A stretch of DNA of 64,000 bases, taken from positions 310,001-374,000 of the forward strand of contig NZ_OEQK01000003.1 of the NCBI RefSeq assembly GCF_900240405.1. The letters are read 5' to 3'. Each line of letters opens with the position of its first letter. Position 1 is the stretch's first letter. Source of the DNA: Salirhabdus sp. Marseille-P4669 (GTDB lineage: Bacteria > Bacillota > Bacilli > Bacillales > Alkalibacillaceae). This document shows positions 26,768-34,921 of the stretch, piece after piece. Below the pieces are notes generated by a model. That model searched no databases and was not told the DNA's origin. It saw nothing but the letters and a program-made list of their open reading frames with translations. The position numbers and the translations under genes are program-made.

Positions 26768-27121
26768 CTATTTAGCTTCTTGAACAAATCCTAGTTCATT
26801 GCCATCTAAATCACGGATTGTGAATTTTTTAGAACCCCAAGGTGTTGAAAAAAGTTCTTCCACTACTGATACTTTATCTTTTATTTCATCCCATAATTCT
26901 TCAACATTAGCAACGTTAAAATTAAATCTTCCATGTGATGGATAGTTTTCATCTTCCATAATAGCAAATGTAGCACCTCCGTCTGCTTCAAAGTGTGCAT
27001 AGTTAGGCTTTTCAGGTGGCCAAGTTCCAGCGACTTGCAAACCCAAAATAGTCATATACCATTGCAACGCCTCATCAAAATTTTTAACATTTACTCTAAC
27101 ATGCGTTAATTTCGTATTCAT
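26768..27121 (-). CDS. VOC (glyoxalase/bleomycin resistance) family protein
   Basis: 117 residues forming one paired beta-alpha-beta3 unit set: LTHVRVNVKNFDEALQWYMTIL at the start, AHFEADGGATFAIME in the middle and FTIRDLDGNELGFVQE at the end, the latter with the family's terminal Glu metal ligand. Function may be glyoxalase-like, dioxygenase-like or drug-binding; unresolved. Confidence 0.85.
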   Translation of the reverse strand: MNTKLTHVRVNVKNFDEALQWYMTILGLQVAGTWPPEKPNYAHFEADGGATFAIMEDENYPSHGRFNFNVANVEELWDEIKDKVSVVEELFSTPWGSKKFTIRDLDGNELGFVQEAK

Positions 27122-27285
27122 TTTATCCTCCCATATACATTCCTGATATAAAAATAATTTCCCATGAAATGTTGATACTCTTCCCTAACTATACTCTGGC
27201 TCATTTCAGGTCTCCTTGTAAATCGAATCGATTCTCTAGAAAGTACTCATTTAAGAGTTTCCTTTTATCCTTAATGTTTCGTAAT

Positions 27286-27759
27286 CTACAAAACTTTTTC
27301 CATTATATATTCATCATAAGGAAGGTAATCTAGTACTCTTTCACCTACAATCTGATAACCCTTATTCTCATACATTTTAGGTAAGTATGGATGGGTTTGA
27401 GCAACTGTTAATCTTATTCTCATTTCGTTCCTTTCCAAAAGAAAAGATTCTACGTAGTTCATTAATTTTGTCGCAATACCCTTACCCTTGTAAGCTGATT
27501 TAACAGCTAATCTACCTAACACATAACATTGCCAGTCCTCTCGATATTTTAATCTAACAGCGGCTATTATGGTATTAGTTATTTTTTCTCTCACTATCAT
27601 TAAGATTGTGTTCTGGATCCAGTCCTGCACCTCTGTAACTTTCACCTTAGATGCACTTGTAGGAAACCCTAATTCTTCATTTTCTGAATAGCTATCATGA
27701 TATAATCTCACTAATGACTCTGCATCATGACAATTTGCCTTCTCTATGATTACATCCAT
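27286..27759 (-). CDS. GNAT family N-acetyltransferase
   Basis: 157 residues with the acetyl-CoA motif YVLGRLAVKSAYKGKGIATKLMNYVE (positions about 78-103; Q/RxxGxG/A as KGKGIA) and a late PYLPKMYENKGYQIVGERV. Cytoplasmic. Substrate unknown. Single gene. Confidence 0.85.
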   Translation of the reverse strand: MDVIIEKANCHDAESLVRLYHDSYSENEELGFPTSASKVKVTEVQDWIQNTILMIVREKITNTIIAAVRLKYREDWQCYVLGRLAVKSAYKGKGIATKLMNYVESFLLERNEMRIRLTVAQTHPYLPKMYENKGYQIVGERVLDYLPYDEYIMEKVL

Positions 27760-28006
27760 TTTCGCTCAATCCTCACTCGACCTATTTAATCCTTCTTTTG
27801 AAACTATCCAATTACTTACTTCCACTTAAAAAGCGATTCTCCTTCTTGAAGAAGTAATGTCTCAAATATTATTTTTACATATTTTAACTATTTATAATAG
27901 TCCGATTAATCATAAACATCTATAATATAGTTAAACAACTTTCTGCGAATACAATTCTTAAAACAAAGAAAAGACCTTGAAAAGATAATTTTGGAGGAAA
28001 AATAGA

Positions 28007-28849
28007 TTGGAAATTCAAAGAACAATCAAAATTCGACCACCGATAAGGAATGCCATTATGCTCGTTTTCGTGCTGATGATTTTGATCTATGGATACAGTC
28101 ATTACAAGAAAAGTGTTACATACCCTCCTATTCAAGTGGAATTGGAAGCCGATTTTTTATCTGATACATACTTTTTAGAACTATCGGAGCAATACGATAT
28201 AATTCGGTCCGAGCATCGAAAGTGGTATATTTTAGACCATTCCAAAGCAATAGCTTCACATGCGATACTTACACGTATGATGGATGATTTGGTGGAAAAT
28301 CAAGAGCTTTTGCATGGACATAAGCATTTTCACATCTTCTTCGCCACATTTGATCAACATGTTAAACAGCTTCCTTATATTACAAAGGAAATCCATTATT
28401 TTCGTAATGAATTAAATAAATATAGTGGTGCACCTGAAAAACTAGAAGATATGATAGAACTAGCAGCATGTGGGAAATGGCAACTATTTAGCGCCAAGTA
28501 TCACAGGTATGAAGTAGACGAATACGACGCTGCCCATAATGTAAAATTCATATCATCCGATGGTCGCTTTGAGGTGGTCTACAATTATGAAACTGGTGAG
28601 ATGATCACAGATCCAATAAACATGGGAACCTACAATTATGCCCCTGGAAGTATACTTATATGGAAGTATTATAAGCACCATAATTATGATAAGGTTCCTT
28701 GGAAGGAATGGGGCAATACGGATGAAGTTTCATATGAGGAGATTAAACAAAGAGTGACGAGACATGGATCAACAGAGCAAAAGAATAGCTCTGATGCACT
28801 TGAAGAGTTGATAGAAAACAAAAACTTGGAATCCCTGTCGTGTTCATAA
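28007..28849 (+). CDS. Membrane-anchored protein with a toxin-like C-terminal module
   Basis: 280 residues. An N-terminal transmembrane segment (AIMLVFVLMILIYGYSHY) leaves most of the protein outside or at the membrane surface. A helical middle precedes FEVVYNYETGEMITDPINMG, then GTYNYAPG and PWKEWGN (about 185-240). I associate this EVVYN-TG-TD-GTYNY-WGN pattern with C-terminal modules of secreted polymorphic toxins of Firmicutes, but this is memory of the pattern, not a search. It starts with TTG behind TTTGGAGGAAA. A perfect terminator follows. Confidence 0.55.
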   Translation: MEIQRTIKIRPPIRNAIMLVFVLMILIYGYSHYKKSVTYPPIQVELEADFLSDTYFLELSEQYDIIRSEHRKWYILDHSKAIASHAILTRMMDDLVENQELLHGHKHFHIFFATFDQHVKQLPYITKEIHYFRNELNKYSGAPEKLEDMIELAACGKWQLFSAKYHRYEVDEYDAAHNVKFISSDGRFEVVYNYETGEMITDPINMGTYNYAPGSILIWKYYKHHNYDKVPWKEWGNTDEVSYEEIKQRVTRHGSTEQKNSSDALEELIENKNLESLSCS

Positions 28850-28882
28850 AAAAAGATGCTATCCTTGTAGCATCTTTTTTTA
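28847..28882. terminator. Bidirectional terminator
   Basis: AAAAAAGATGCTA / TAGCATCTTTTTT with a TCCTTG-type loop, overlapping the stop of the plus-strand gene and lying just after the SRPBCC-PDZ gene. Confidence 0.85.
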
Positions 28883-28889
28883 AAACAAT

Positions 28890-29594
28890 TTAATATGGCA
28901 CTGGATAAACATCAACCGGGCAGTTTATTTGTAGCTTTTCATCTTTTCTTCCTACGGTTAAGGTAACCGCTTCATGATCGGCTTTACTGTTCAAAACTCG
29001 TTCAAAGGATTCATAGCCATTAATTTCCTCACTATCAATTTCCATAATAATATCTTCCGGCTTAATTCCTGCAGTTTCAGCTACAGAGCCTTCTTTAACC
29101 TTTATGACTTTTGTCCCTTTCACCCCATCGTTTGTCGTATGTACAATTCCAATAGAAGCCTTCCAAAACTTGGAGCGATTATCTGTATTTGTTTCATATA
29201 CACTTTTTAGATTTTCTAAAAATTGACCTGTTCCAAAAAGCATATTTTCGATGGAAGCTTGATCCATTTGACTTATAAAGGAAGACTTGTATTCAATACT
29301 CACTCGAATTCCATCCTCTACATTCTCTAAAGTTGTAATTGTAGTAAAATCACCATTATTGCTTTGCAAAACAAAACGCTTCATTGGATCAATTTCGGAA
29401 TAGATCCCCTCCGTTGTCGCTCCCCAACCATGATTCATAAAGCCTCTACCACCTACACGGAAATCAATCTCTGCATTTTTGGTATACCAACGATTTAAAT
29501 GCTCAGGCTTTGTCAACGCATCCCACACCTTCTCCAACGATGCATTCACAACAATTTCTCTTTTTACCGAATCCTTAACCTTCATCTTGTTCAT
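28890..29594 (-). CDS. SRPBCC (AHSA1-like) protein fused to a PDZ domain
   Basis: 234 residues. Residues 8-140 form an AHSA1/START-like ligand-binding domain (REIVVNASLEKVWDALTKPE, FRVGGRGFMNHGWG). Residues 145-225 are a PDZ domain: GIVHTTNDG, then VKEGSVAETAGIKPEDIIME and GYESFERVLNS, as in HtrA/S2P PDZ domains. It is not membrane anchored. The gene overlaps the 3' end of the ArsR regulator gene by 20 bp, so both are co-expressed. ArsR-SRPBCC pairs are common; the added PDZ is not usual. Its ligand is unknown. Confidence 0.85.
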   Translation of the reverse strand: MNKMKVKDSVKREIVVNASLEKVWDALTKPEHLNRWYTKNAEIDFRVGGRGFMNHGWGATTEGIYSEIDPMKRFVLQSNNGDFTTITTLENVEDGIRVSIEYKSSFISQMDQASIENMLFGTGQFLENLKSVYETNTDNRSKFWKASIGIVHTTNDGVKGTKVIKVKEGSVAETAGIKPEDIIMEIDSEEINGYESFERVLNSKADHEAVTLTVGRKDEKLQINCPVDVYPVPY

Positions 29595-29913
29595 CCCGAA
29601 ACTCTCCTTTTTCTACATAAGTTTTTAAATTTACGAGCTGCTCATCAAGTAATTCTCCGGTGTACTGAAGCATTTCCTGAAAAGCCATTTGGAGGTGGGT
29701 GAGGTTTAAGGAATAGAGACGATACTTCCCCTTCATGGTTACGGAAATAAATCCTTCCTCCAAAAGAACATGTAAATGCTTCTTAATAGCTGGTTGAGAG
29801 ATGTCAAATGCATCAACGATTTCCTTTTGCGTTTTGTGACTAGATTTAAGCATTTGTAAAATACGCCGTCGCGTTAAATCACCCAATGCTCGATAAATAT
29901 CTGGCATTATCAA
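29575..29913 (-). CDS. ArsR family winged-helix repressor
   Basis: 112 residues. LTRRRILQMLKSSHKTQKEI and FDISQPAIKKHLHVLLEEGF form the HTH and recognition helix, followed by the wing VTMKGKYRLYSL. No Cys pairs of the metal-sensing type are present, so this is not a classical arsenic sensor. It probably represses its own two-gene operon through the perfect palindrome just upstream of its start. Confidence 0.9.
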   Translation of the reverse strand: MIMPDIYRALGDLTRRRILQMLKSSHKTQKEIVDAFDISQPAIKKHLHVLLEEGFISVTMKGKYRLYSLNLTHLQMAFQEMLQYTGELLDEQLVNLKTYVEKGEFRDEQDEG

Positions 29914-29929
29914 TCCCTCACTTTATACG

Positions 29930-29947
29930 TATAACCAATTGGTTATA
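29930..29947. promoter_or_regulatory. Palindromic operator of the ArsR operon
   Basis: TATAACCAATTGGTTATA is an 18-bp perfect palindrome 17 bp before the arsR-type start, next to AT-rich promoter-like sequence (TATATAATATAAT). Confidence 0.75.
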
Positions 29948-30045
29948 TATAATATAATTTTATTCCATAGCATTGTCAAGATTTTTCTGAAAATACATGA
30001 AATAATTTTTTCGTAATCCGTATCGTGACAGTTATTCCATAAAAA

Positions 30046-30072
30046 ACAGACCATCAATACTTGAAGGTCTGT
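30046..30072 (-). terminator. Terminator-like hairpin
   Basis: ACAGACCATCAA / TTGAAGGTCTGT; the minus strand continues into TTTTTT. It lies about 160 nt beyond the stop of the sigma-factor operon, which it may end. Confidence 0.6.
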
Positions 30073-30232
30073 ATCAACATTGCTATCGATTACTTCTCTT
30101 CGACGAGATAATCTCCTTACAATTGTTTCTCTATAAATTTACAAATAATATCTGTTTCGTAATATGACTGTACCACTTCAATCTTATATATATAGACAGT
30201 AAGTAGCCAAACGATTAAAACCATATATTCAT

Positions 30233-30523
30233 TTATTTACTTTTAATTAAAAGAACTAATGAAATAACTGTTAATAAAGATGGTAAAATATAAAAATAGG
30301 AGATGGCAATAATTCCCGTCACACATGAAAGGAAAAGTAAGAATGAAGCATACTTTTTATTTCGTTTCATTAAATTAGCACCTATAATCGCTATTATGCC
30401 ACTAATTACACCTAAAAAACCTATGTTTCCAAATGTATATGAATCATCGATAATAGCAAACAACTGACAAAATAACGATATTACAATACCTACAACCCCA
30501 CCTACTATTGCTAATGTTTTCAT
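30233..30523 (-). CDS. Small membrane protein (DUF4064-like)
   Basis: 96 residues with three hydrophobic segments (TLAIVGGVVGIVISLFCQLF, GFLGVISGIIAIIGANLM and a C-terminal LPSLLTVISLVLLI) and a basic loop (KRNKKY), the layout of DUF4064-type proteins. The frame extends to 30541, but GAAAAGGAGTG lies inside it and fits the ATG at 30523. It is the third gene downstream of the sigma and anti-sigma genes and may be part of that operon. Confidence 0.65.
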   Translation of the reverse strand: MKTLAIVGGVVGIVISLFCQLFAIIDDSYTFGNIGFLGVISGIIAIIGANLMKRNKKYASFLLFLSCVTGIIAISYFYILPSLLTVISLVLLIKSK

Positions 30524-30550
30524 AAAAACACTCCTTTTCAATTAATCTCA

Positions 30551-31033
30551 CTAAAAGTACATTAATAGATTGTCAAAAAATAATAATATGAAAATATCGA
30601 ATGAAATAACAAACCAGAATACTTTATTTTTAAAGAAAACATAATGAATGGCATTTGTTAAACATACAAAAGGAAAATAAAATAATATTAAACTGCTCGT
30701 AATTAAGGGCGCCTTCCCTAAATAGGATTGAGCAAAATAAATGATCATTCCTAATATTAAGAACCTTGCCATAATAATTAGTGCGAATAAGCTCCTCTTA
30801 AAAAGAATTAGTTTTTTAAATGGAGAAGGCTTGGCTGTTTCGATACTATGTACTTGTTCATTAATAGATTCTTCATGAGGGTCAAATGTATCTCGAACAT
30901 TATTCAGTTGATCTTTACAAACATCACACTCTTTAGCATGTTCATTGATGATTTTTTGAATATTGTCATCTAAGTCCTGATATAAGGGCATTAATTCATA
31001 AACTAAGGCATGAATTATTTCGCTATTTCTCAT
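30551..31033 (-). CDS. Anti-sigma factor (zinc-finger type, membrane bound)
   Basis: 160 residues. The cytoplasmic N-terminus contains INEHAKECDVCKDQLNNV, the HxxxCxxC zinc motif of ZAS anti-sigma domains, with an upstream ELMPLYQDLDD helix. Two or three transmembrane segments follow (from about residue 85). Its start overlaps the sigma gene by 11 bp. It should hold the ECF sigma factor inactive until an envelope signal arrives. Confidence 0.85.
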   Translation of the reverse strand: MRNSEIIHALVYELMPLYQDLDDNIQKIINEHAKECDVCKDQLNNVRDTFDPHEESINEQVHSIETAKPSPFKKLILFKRSLFALIIMARFLILGMIIYFAQSYLGKAPLITSSLILFYFPFVCLTNAIHYVFFKNKVFWFVISFDIFILLFFDNLLMYF

Positions 31034-31544
31034 TCTGACCCCTCCTCTTATTGTCTAAAAGCAATGTTTTCTTCAATCTGAATATCTTTGATTTAACCGT
31101 ATTAACCGGAACATCTAAGAGCTGAGCTATTTCATCATACTTGTATCCGTAATACTCCTTTGCAAGGAAAATAGAGCGGTCTAGTTCGGAAAAATCTTTT
31201 AAAGCTTGTTTTATACTGTCCTTGACCACGAAGGTAATTTCTGGATTATCGGTATTACCTATTAGTTTGACCATGACATTTTCATCTTGGAAAAGTGAAG
31301 GATTTTTCTTCCGTTTATGATCAATAAATAGATTTCTTGCGCAAGTGATTAGCCAGCTACGAAAATATGTAACCGTTATAACTTGTTCCGGGTTTTTCAG
31401 AACTTTTAGAAATGTTTCCTGTATTAGATCTTCCGTTATTTGTTCATCATTTGTTAGTTTAAAAATAAAGTTCTTTAAATAGAGATAATGCTCTTTATAC
31501 TCTCTCTCAATTAAAACAAACAAACTGTCGCGACTGTTGCTCAT
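31023..31544 (-). CDS. ECF-type RNA polymerase sigma factor
   Basis: 173 residues with sigma region 2 (HYLYLKNFIFKLTNDEQITE..., FRSWLITCARNLFIDHKRKK) and region 4 (LDRSIFLAKEYYGYKYDEIA..., PVNTVKSKIFRLKKTL). The frame extends to 31592, but that start lies inside the predicted promoter; the ATG at 31544 (MSNSRDSLF) behind AAAGAGGTTCA is the real one. It is coupled to the anti-sigma gene, and the ECF-like promoter in front suggests autoregulation. Confidence 0.9.
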   Translation of the reverse strand: MSNSRDSLFVLIEREYKEHYLYLKNFIFKLTNDEQITEDLIQETFLKVLKNPEQVITVTYFRSWLITCARNLFIDHKRKKNPSLFQDENVMVKLIGNTDNPEITFVVKDSIKQALKDFSELDRSIFLAKEYYGYKYDEIAQLLDVPVNTVKSKIFRLKKTLLLDNKRRGQNEK

Positions 31545-31574
31545 TGAACCTCTTTCCCCCCCACTTTCCATAAA

Positions 31575-31604
31575 TGAAACGAATTGAAACATTAAAAAGT
31601 TGCA
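31575..31604 (-). promoter_or_regulatory. ECF-type autoregulatory promoter
   Basis: On the minus strand TGCAAC, 17 nt after AAC, then CGT (TGCAACTTTTT ... CGTTTC). The AAC/CGT pair at this spacing is the ECF sigma hallmark, and the sigma gene starts about 30 nt downstream. Confidence 0.7.
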
Positions 31605-31640
31605 TTAAACAAAAAATTTGAATCTGCACGCAAAAAGAAA

Positions 31641-31670
31641 AAGGAAACCTATAACAGAAAAGGTTTCCTT
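31641..31670 (-). terminator. Terminator after the serine hydrolase gene
   Basis: AAGGAAACCT / AGGTTTCCTT stem; the minus strand continues CTTTTTCTTTTTG. Confidence 0.75.
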
Positions 31671-31744
31671 AAAATGTAAAATATAGGTGGTTTATTGTCG
31701 TTTGTCAATGGTAGTCTGTTTTATTTGCTATAAACACACCTCAA

Positions 31745-32869
31745 CTATTTCTGAATCGAAGGAATAATATATTCTTCTAACAACGGATCCACATCCATCC
31801 CACTTGACGTTTGTACAACAACTAAATTTAAGTCTGGCACAATCACCATATACTGCCCGTATAAGCCCATTCCTCTGTAGGTGTTATAACCATTTATTTT
31901 CTTTAACCAAAAGAAATATCCATACTTATCTCCATCAAAATTACCGCCTGTATCTGAGTGTGGTTTAGTACTTTCTTCCACCCAACCTTCAGGGAAAAGT
32001 TGCTCACCATCCCATACACCGTCCTGTAAATACAGATAGCCAATTTTCGCAATGTCTCTTGGCTTCATCAACACCCCAGTACCACCGAATGATGTACCAG
32101 ATCGATCGGACGGCCATTCAACATCATCCGCTTGTATTCCAAGTGGTTTAAAAAGGTGCTCTTGTGCATATTCTGACAAACTCCTATCTGATGCTTCCTG
32201 AATAATTCTTGAGATCACTCTTGCATCACCCGTACTATAATTCCAAGTACCCGGATTATCTCGTACAGGTAGATTTAAGAGAAAATAGGTTGGATCACTA
32301 CCTTCCATGAATTCCTTCCACGTGCTAGATTCATAGAAATTTTCTTTAGTTTGCTCAGGAAAGTCAAGACCAGACTGCATGGTCAATAGTTGTTTTATCG
32401 ATATGTCCTTTTTCCAATCATCCATATTGTCTATTTTGCTAGGATCTAAGTAATCAAATACATTATCCTCTACACTATTTATTATTCCTTTTTTAATGGA
32501 AATACCAACTAAAGCGGATGTTACACTTTTGGTTACAGAATAGATAGGATGCGGCGTTTCCACCGTATAATCACCACCATATTTTTCAGCTACAATATAA
32601 CCATCCTTAACAACTACAAAGCCCTCCATGGGAATATTCTCTTCCTCAATATGTTGAAACATCTCGGATAATAACGTAGGATCCATACCGACGCTTTCGG
32701 GTATTGCTTCCTTCCATGATTCGGTTGGCCAGTAAGATCCAGAATCCGCATCTGCCTGGTCTGTTTCATCCCCTAACTCTTGATTTTTATATTCCTTGTT
32801 ACTACATGCCACGCCCATCATAACGAAGAAGATTAATAGAATAATCAATAAATTATACCTACCCCTCAT
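31745..32869 (-). CDS. Serine hydrolase, beta-lactamase class C fold, lipoprotein
   Basis: 374 residues. The signal peptide ends in a lipobox with Cys-22 (MGVACSN), so the enzyme is anchored outside the membrane. The SxxK motif is SVTK (111-114), the Tyr motif NYSTGD and a later HSDTGG replaces KTG. This set is typical of the DUF-type serine hydrolase/D-aminopeptidase-like group, not of a true drug-hydrolysing lactamase. The substrate may be a peptide or ester. The start is an ATG shortly after a GGGGATTACGGA-type site. A terminator follows. Confidence 0.85.
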   Translation of the reverse strand: MRGRYNLLIILLIFFVMMGVACSNKEYKNQELGDETDQADADSGSYWPTESWKEAIPESVGMDPTLLSEMFQHIEEENIPMEGFVVVKDGYIVAEKYGGDYTVETPHPIYSVTKSVTSALVGISIKKGIINSVEDNVFDYLDPSKIDNMDDWKKDISIKQLLTMQSGLDFPEQTKENFYESSTWKEFMEGSDPTYFLLNLPVRDNPGTWNYSTGDARVISRIIQEASDRSLSEYAQEHLFKPLGIQADDVEWPSDRSGTSFGGTGVLMKPRDIAKIGYLYLQDGVWDGEQLFPEGWVEESTKPHSDTGGNFDGDKYGYFFWLKKINGYNTYRGMGLYGQYMVIVPDLNLVVVQTSSGMDVDPLLEEYIIPSIQK

Positions 32870-33008
32870 TTCCGTAATCCCCTTTCACCCGTATACATTT
32901 GATATTTGTTTATTATCATTTTTTTACTATTCTAAATATTGAACTTATATATGTAAAATATATATAATTAATAAACAATATAAATTTCGAGTATAAGGAG
33001 GGATTATT

Positions 33009-33905
33009 ATTTTCGATTTATTGGAAACCTTCGTTGCTGTTGTCGAATGCGGCTCTTTATCTGATGCTGCAAAACGATTGCATGCTAATCAGCCTAATTT
33101 AACAGTCCGAATTCAAAAACTAGAAAGTCAGCTTGGAGTTGATCTTTTTGATCGGGAAGGGAAAAAATTAATTTTAAATCCGATTGGGAAGAGATTTTAT
33201 GAGCAAACCAAGTCTCTACTACAAATGTACTCCGATATAAGAGGTGAGGTTGAATTATACAAACATCCGAATTTTGGTCATATCCGAATTGGTGGAGGCT
33301 TCCAAATTCTGTTGACTACTATGCCGCAGTTTTTAGTAAATTTCAGTCAATCTTATCCAAACATTACCTATGAAATAAACGAAATCGGCCCCTCCAAGGA
33401 AATTTATCAGCTCGTTGACCAATATGAACTTGACTTTGGATTGGTAGATACAAAGCATTTATTTGAAAAGATTGAAAGTATAAAATTAGGCATTCATACA
33501 TCAATATGTTTAGTCGTCCCCATAAATAGTGTTTATGCAAAGCACACGGAAATAAATGCAGAGGATTTAAGTCAGCTAGATTTTATTGCCTTTAAAAAAG
33601 ATACACCTATTCGAAAATATATCGAATCTGAGTTAGAAAATAATGATATATCCCTTTCTATTAAAATGGAAATAAATCATATTGAATTAATGATCAAAAT
33701 GATTGAAATGGGAATTGGAGCAGCACTATTACCAATCTCAACAGGGACGAAAATTTTCGACAATAAAGAAGTGAAAGTATTACCTGTTAACGGCCTAGAA
33801 TTTACCCCAAGACCTATCTACTTCATCTACAGAAAAAACAGGTTTTATCCGCCTTATCTATTACAATTTATGACGGAGATTCGAAGTTATTTCAATAATT
33901 TTTAA
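33009..33905 (+). CDS. LysR family transcriptional regulator, probable ATT start
   Basis: About 298 residues: an N-terminal winged HTH (FVAVVECGSLSDAAKRLHAN and QPNLTVRIQKLESQLG) and a C-terminal periplasmic-binding-like effector domain (90-298). The only standard start in frame, TTG at 33021, cuts into the first helix and lies 18 bases from GGAGGG (32997-33002). ATT at 33009 is six bases from it and gives the family-typical FDLLETF opening. The divergent serine-hydrolase lipoprotein gene is the likely regulatory target. Confidence 0.85.
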   Translation: MFDLLETFVAVVECGSLSDAAKRLHANQPNLTVRIQKLESQLGVDLFDREGKKLILNPIGKRFYEQTKSLLQMYSDIRGEVELYKHPNFGHIRIGGGFQILLTTMPQFLVNFSQSYPNITYEINEIGPSKEIYQLVDQYELDFGLVDTKHLFEKIESIKLGIHTSICLVVPINSVYAKHTEINAEDLSQLDFIAFKKDTPIRKYIESELENNDISLSIKMEINHIELMIKMIEMGIGAALLPISTGTKIFDNKEVKVLPVNGLEFTPRPIYFIYRKNRFYPPYLLQFMTEIRSYFNNF

Positions 33906-34468
33906 CAATACGAAATACTATGGTGCAAGCAATTAGTTTTGTTTAACTCCTTAAAATATTTATTTAAGTTACCATCTCTAAATAATAAACTCATATTAAA
34001 GGTGAATTTATATCTTGTTTCCACCTTTTAAATGTCTTTGATACTCGATACTCTTTGTTACCCCTCCATACCAGAGGTTTCCATGATTCGCAAACACTCT
34101 TCTAAGCCTTGTTTAGCTGGTTGTTTATCACTCTCTTTGAACCAGCCAATTAGCTGCTTAAATATTTTAGACCAAAGTTTGGTGTTCAGTACATTTTATG
34201 TCTTATCTTTCAAGCCTTGATAAGACTGGGGGCACACCACATTTAGTATAGAGCCAGTTTATTAAATTTGAAGCAAAATAAAAAAGCGAACTTTGTAACA
34301 AACTGTAAGATAAAAAAATGTATCTTAAAAGCAGTTTGCTCCAAAGAGCACTTTGTTTGTAAAACACTGTAGAACGTATTAATAGGTCAGAAAATGTTAT
34401 AAAGAAAATGATTTATAAGAATATTGTTCACATAAACAATTGCACGCGCAACATCTTTAAATTATACC
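33906..34468. other. Non-coding region with hairpins and a possible gene remnant
   Basis: On the minus strand a stop-free stretch ending at 34058 reads KIFKQLIGWFKESDKQPAKQ..., followed by GLEECLRIMETSGMEG; it lacks a start and may be a transposase or other gene tail. At 34303-34345 AAACTGTAAGATA and TATCTTAAAAGCAGTTT form an imperfect hairpin. No clear gene is present; the plus-strand reading at 34032-34220 has no ribosome-binding site and no protein-like composition. Confidence 0.4.
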
Positions 34469-34657
34469 TTATCTCTTTTCTTTGAAGTCATTCGGCCAAT
34501 TTGGGATGTTTAATATGATTTCATTTTGCAAATGACCTACTATTGCTGAATAACGTCCATTTTTGGGACTTGGTTTCCCTTCACGAATTTCAATACCAGC
34601 TTTTTGAAGCTTTTCAATGATTTCTTTCTTATGACTGTTCTTATCTGTTCTTCCCAT
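34469..34657 (-). CDS. Small protein, paralogue of the neighbouring 56-residue protein
   Basis: 62 residues (KEIIEKLQKAGIEIREGKPS, then PKNGRYSAIVG). It shares an AGI-IR/IH-GK-PKNGRYSA-VG core with the 56-residue protein encoded 93 bp upstream. It starts with ATG behind GAGGTGATTTCTA. Basic N-terminus, no membrane segment. Function unknown. Confidence 0.6.
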   Translation of the reverse strand: MGRTDKNSHKKEIIEKLQKAGIEIREGKPSPKNGRYSAIVGHLQNEIILNIPNWPNDFKEKR

Positions 34658-34749
34658 TAGAAATCACCTCATATTTCTTCTCCCCATATATAAGTATGTT
34701 TATGCAAAAAAGAGGACCATATTAACGGCCCCCCTTTAAATATTTATAA

Positions 34750-34920
34750 TTAAATTTTTAATACTCTCTCTTCCTCTAAACTTCCAACTACAGCTGAATA
34801 ACGTCCGTTTTTAGGTGTTTTCTTTCCATTGTGAATTGTTATGCCTGCCGCTTTAAGCCTATTAATTACTAAAGCTTTATTAGAATCCTGTTTTGTTATA
34901 ACATTACTCTTTTTTGACAT
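34750..34920 (-). CDS. 56-residue small protein, tandem paralogue
   Basis: An ORF (MSKKSNVITKQDSNKALVIN...) with the same core as the 62-residue protein: AAGITIHNGKKTPKNGRYSA then VVG. It begins one base before the stop of the 327-residue-frame membrane protein gene (start 34920, that stop at 34922), so the two are coupled. The duplicated pair with conserved PKNGRYSA suggests a real, selected small family. Confidence 0.6.
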   Translation of the reverse strand: MSKKSNVITKQDSNKALVINRLKAAGITIHNGKKTPKNGRYSAVVGSLEEERVLKI

Positions 34921-34921
34921 A

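Noticed and set aside
34032-34220. 62-residue ORF on the plus strand
   Set aside because: No ribosome-binding site and an unlikely composition (Ser/Leu/Cys-rich). It is antisense to a more protein-like reading on the minus strand.
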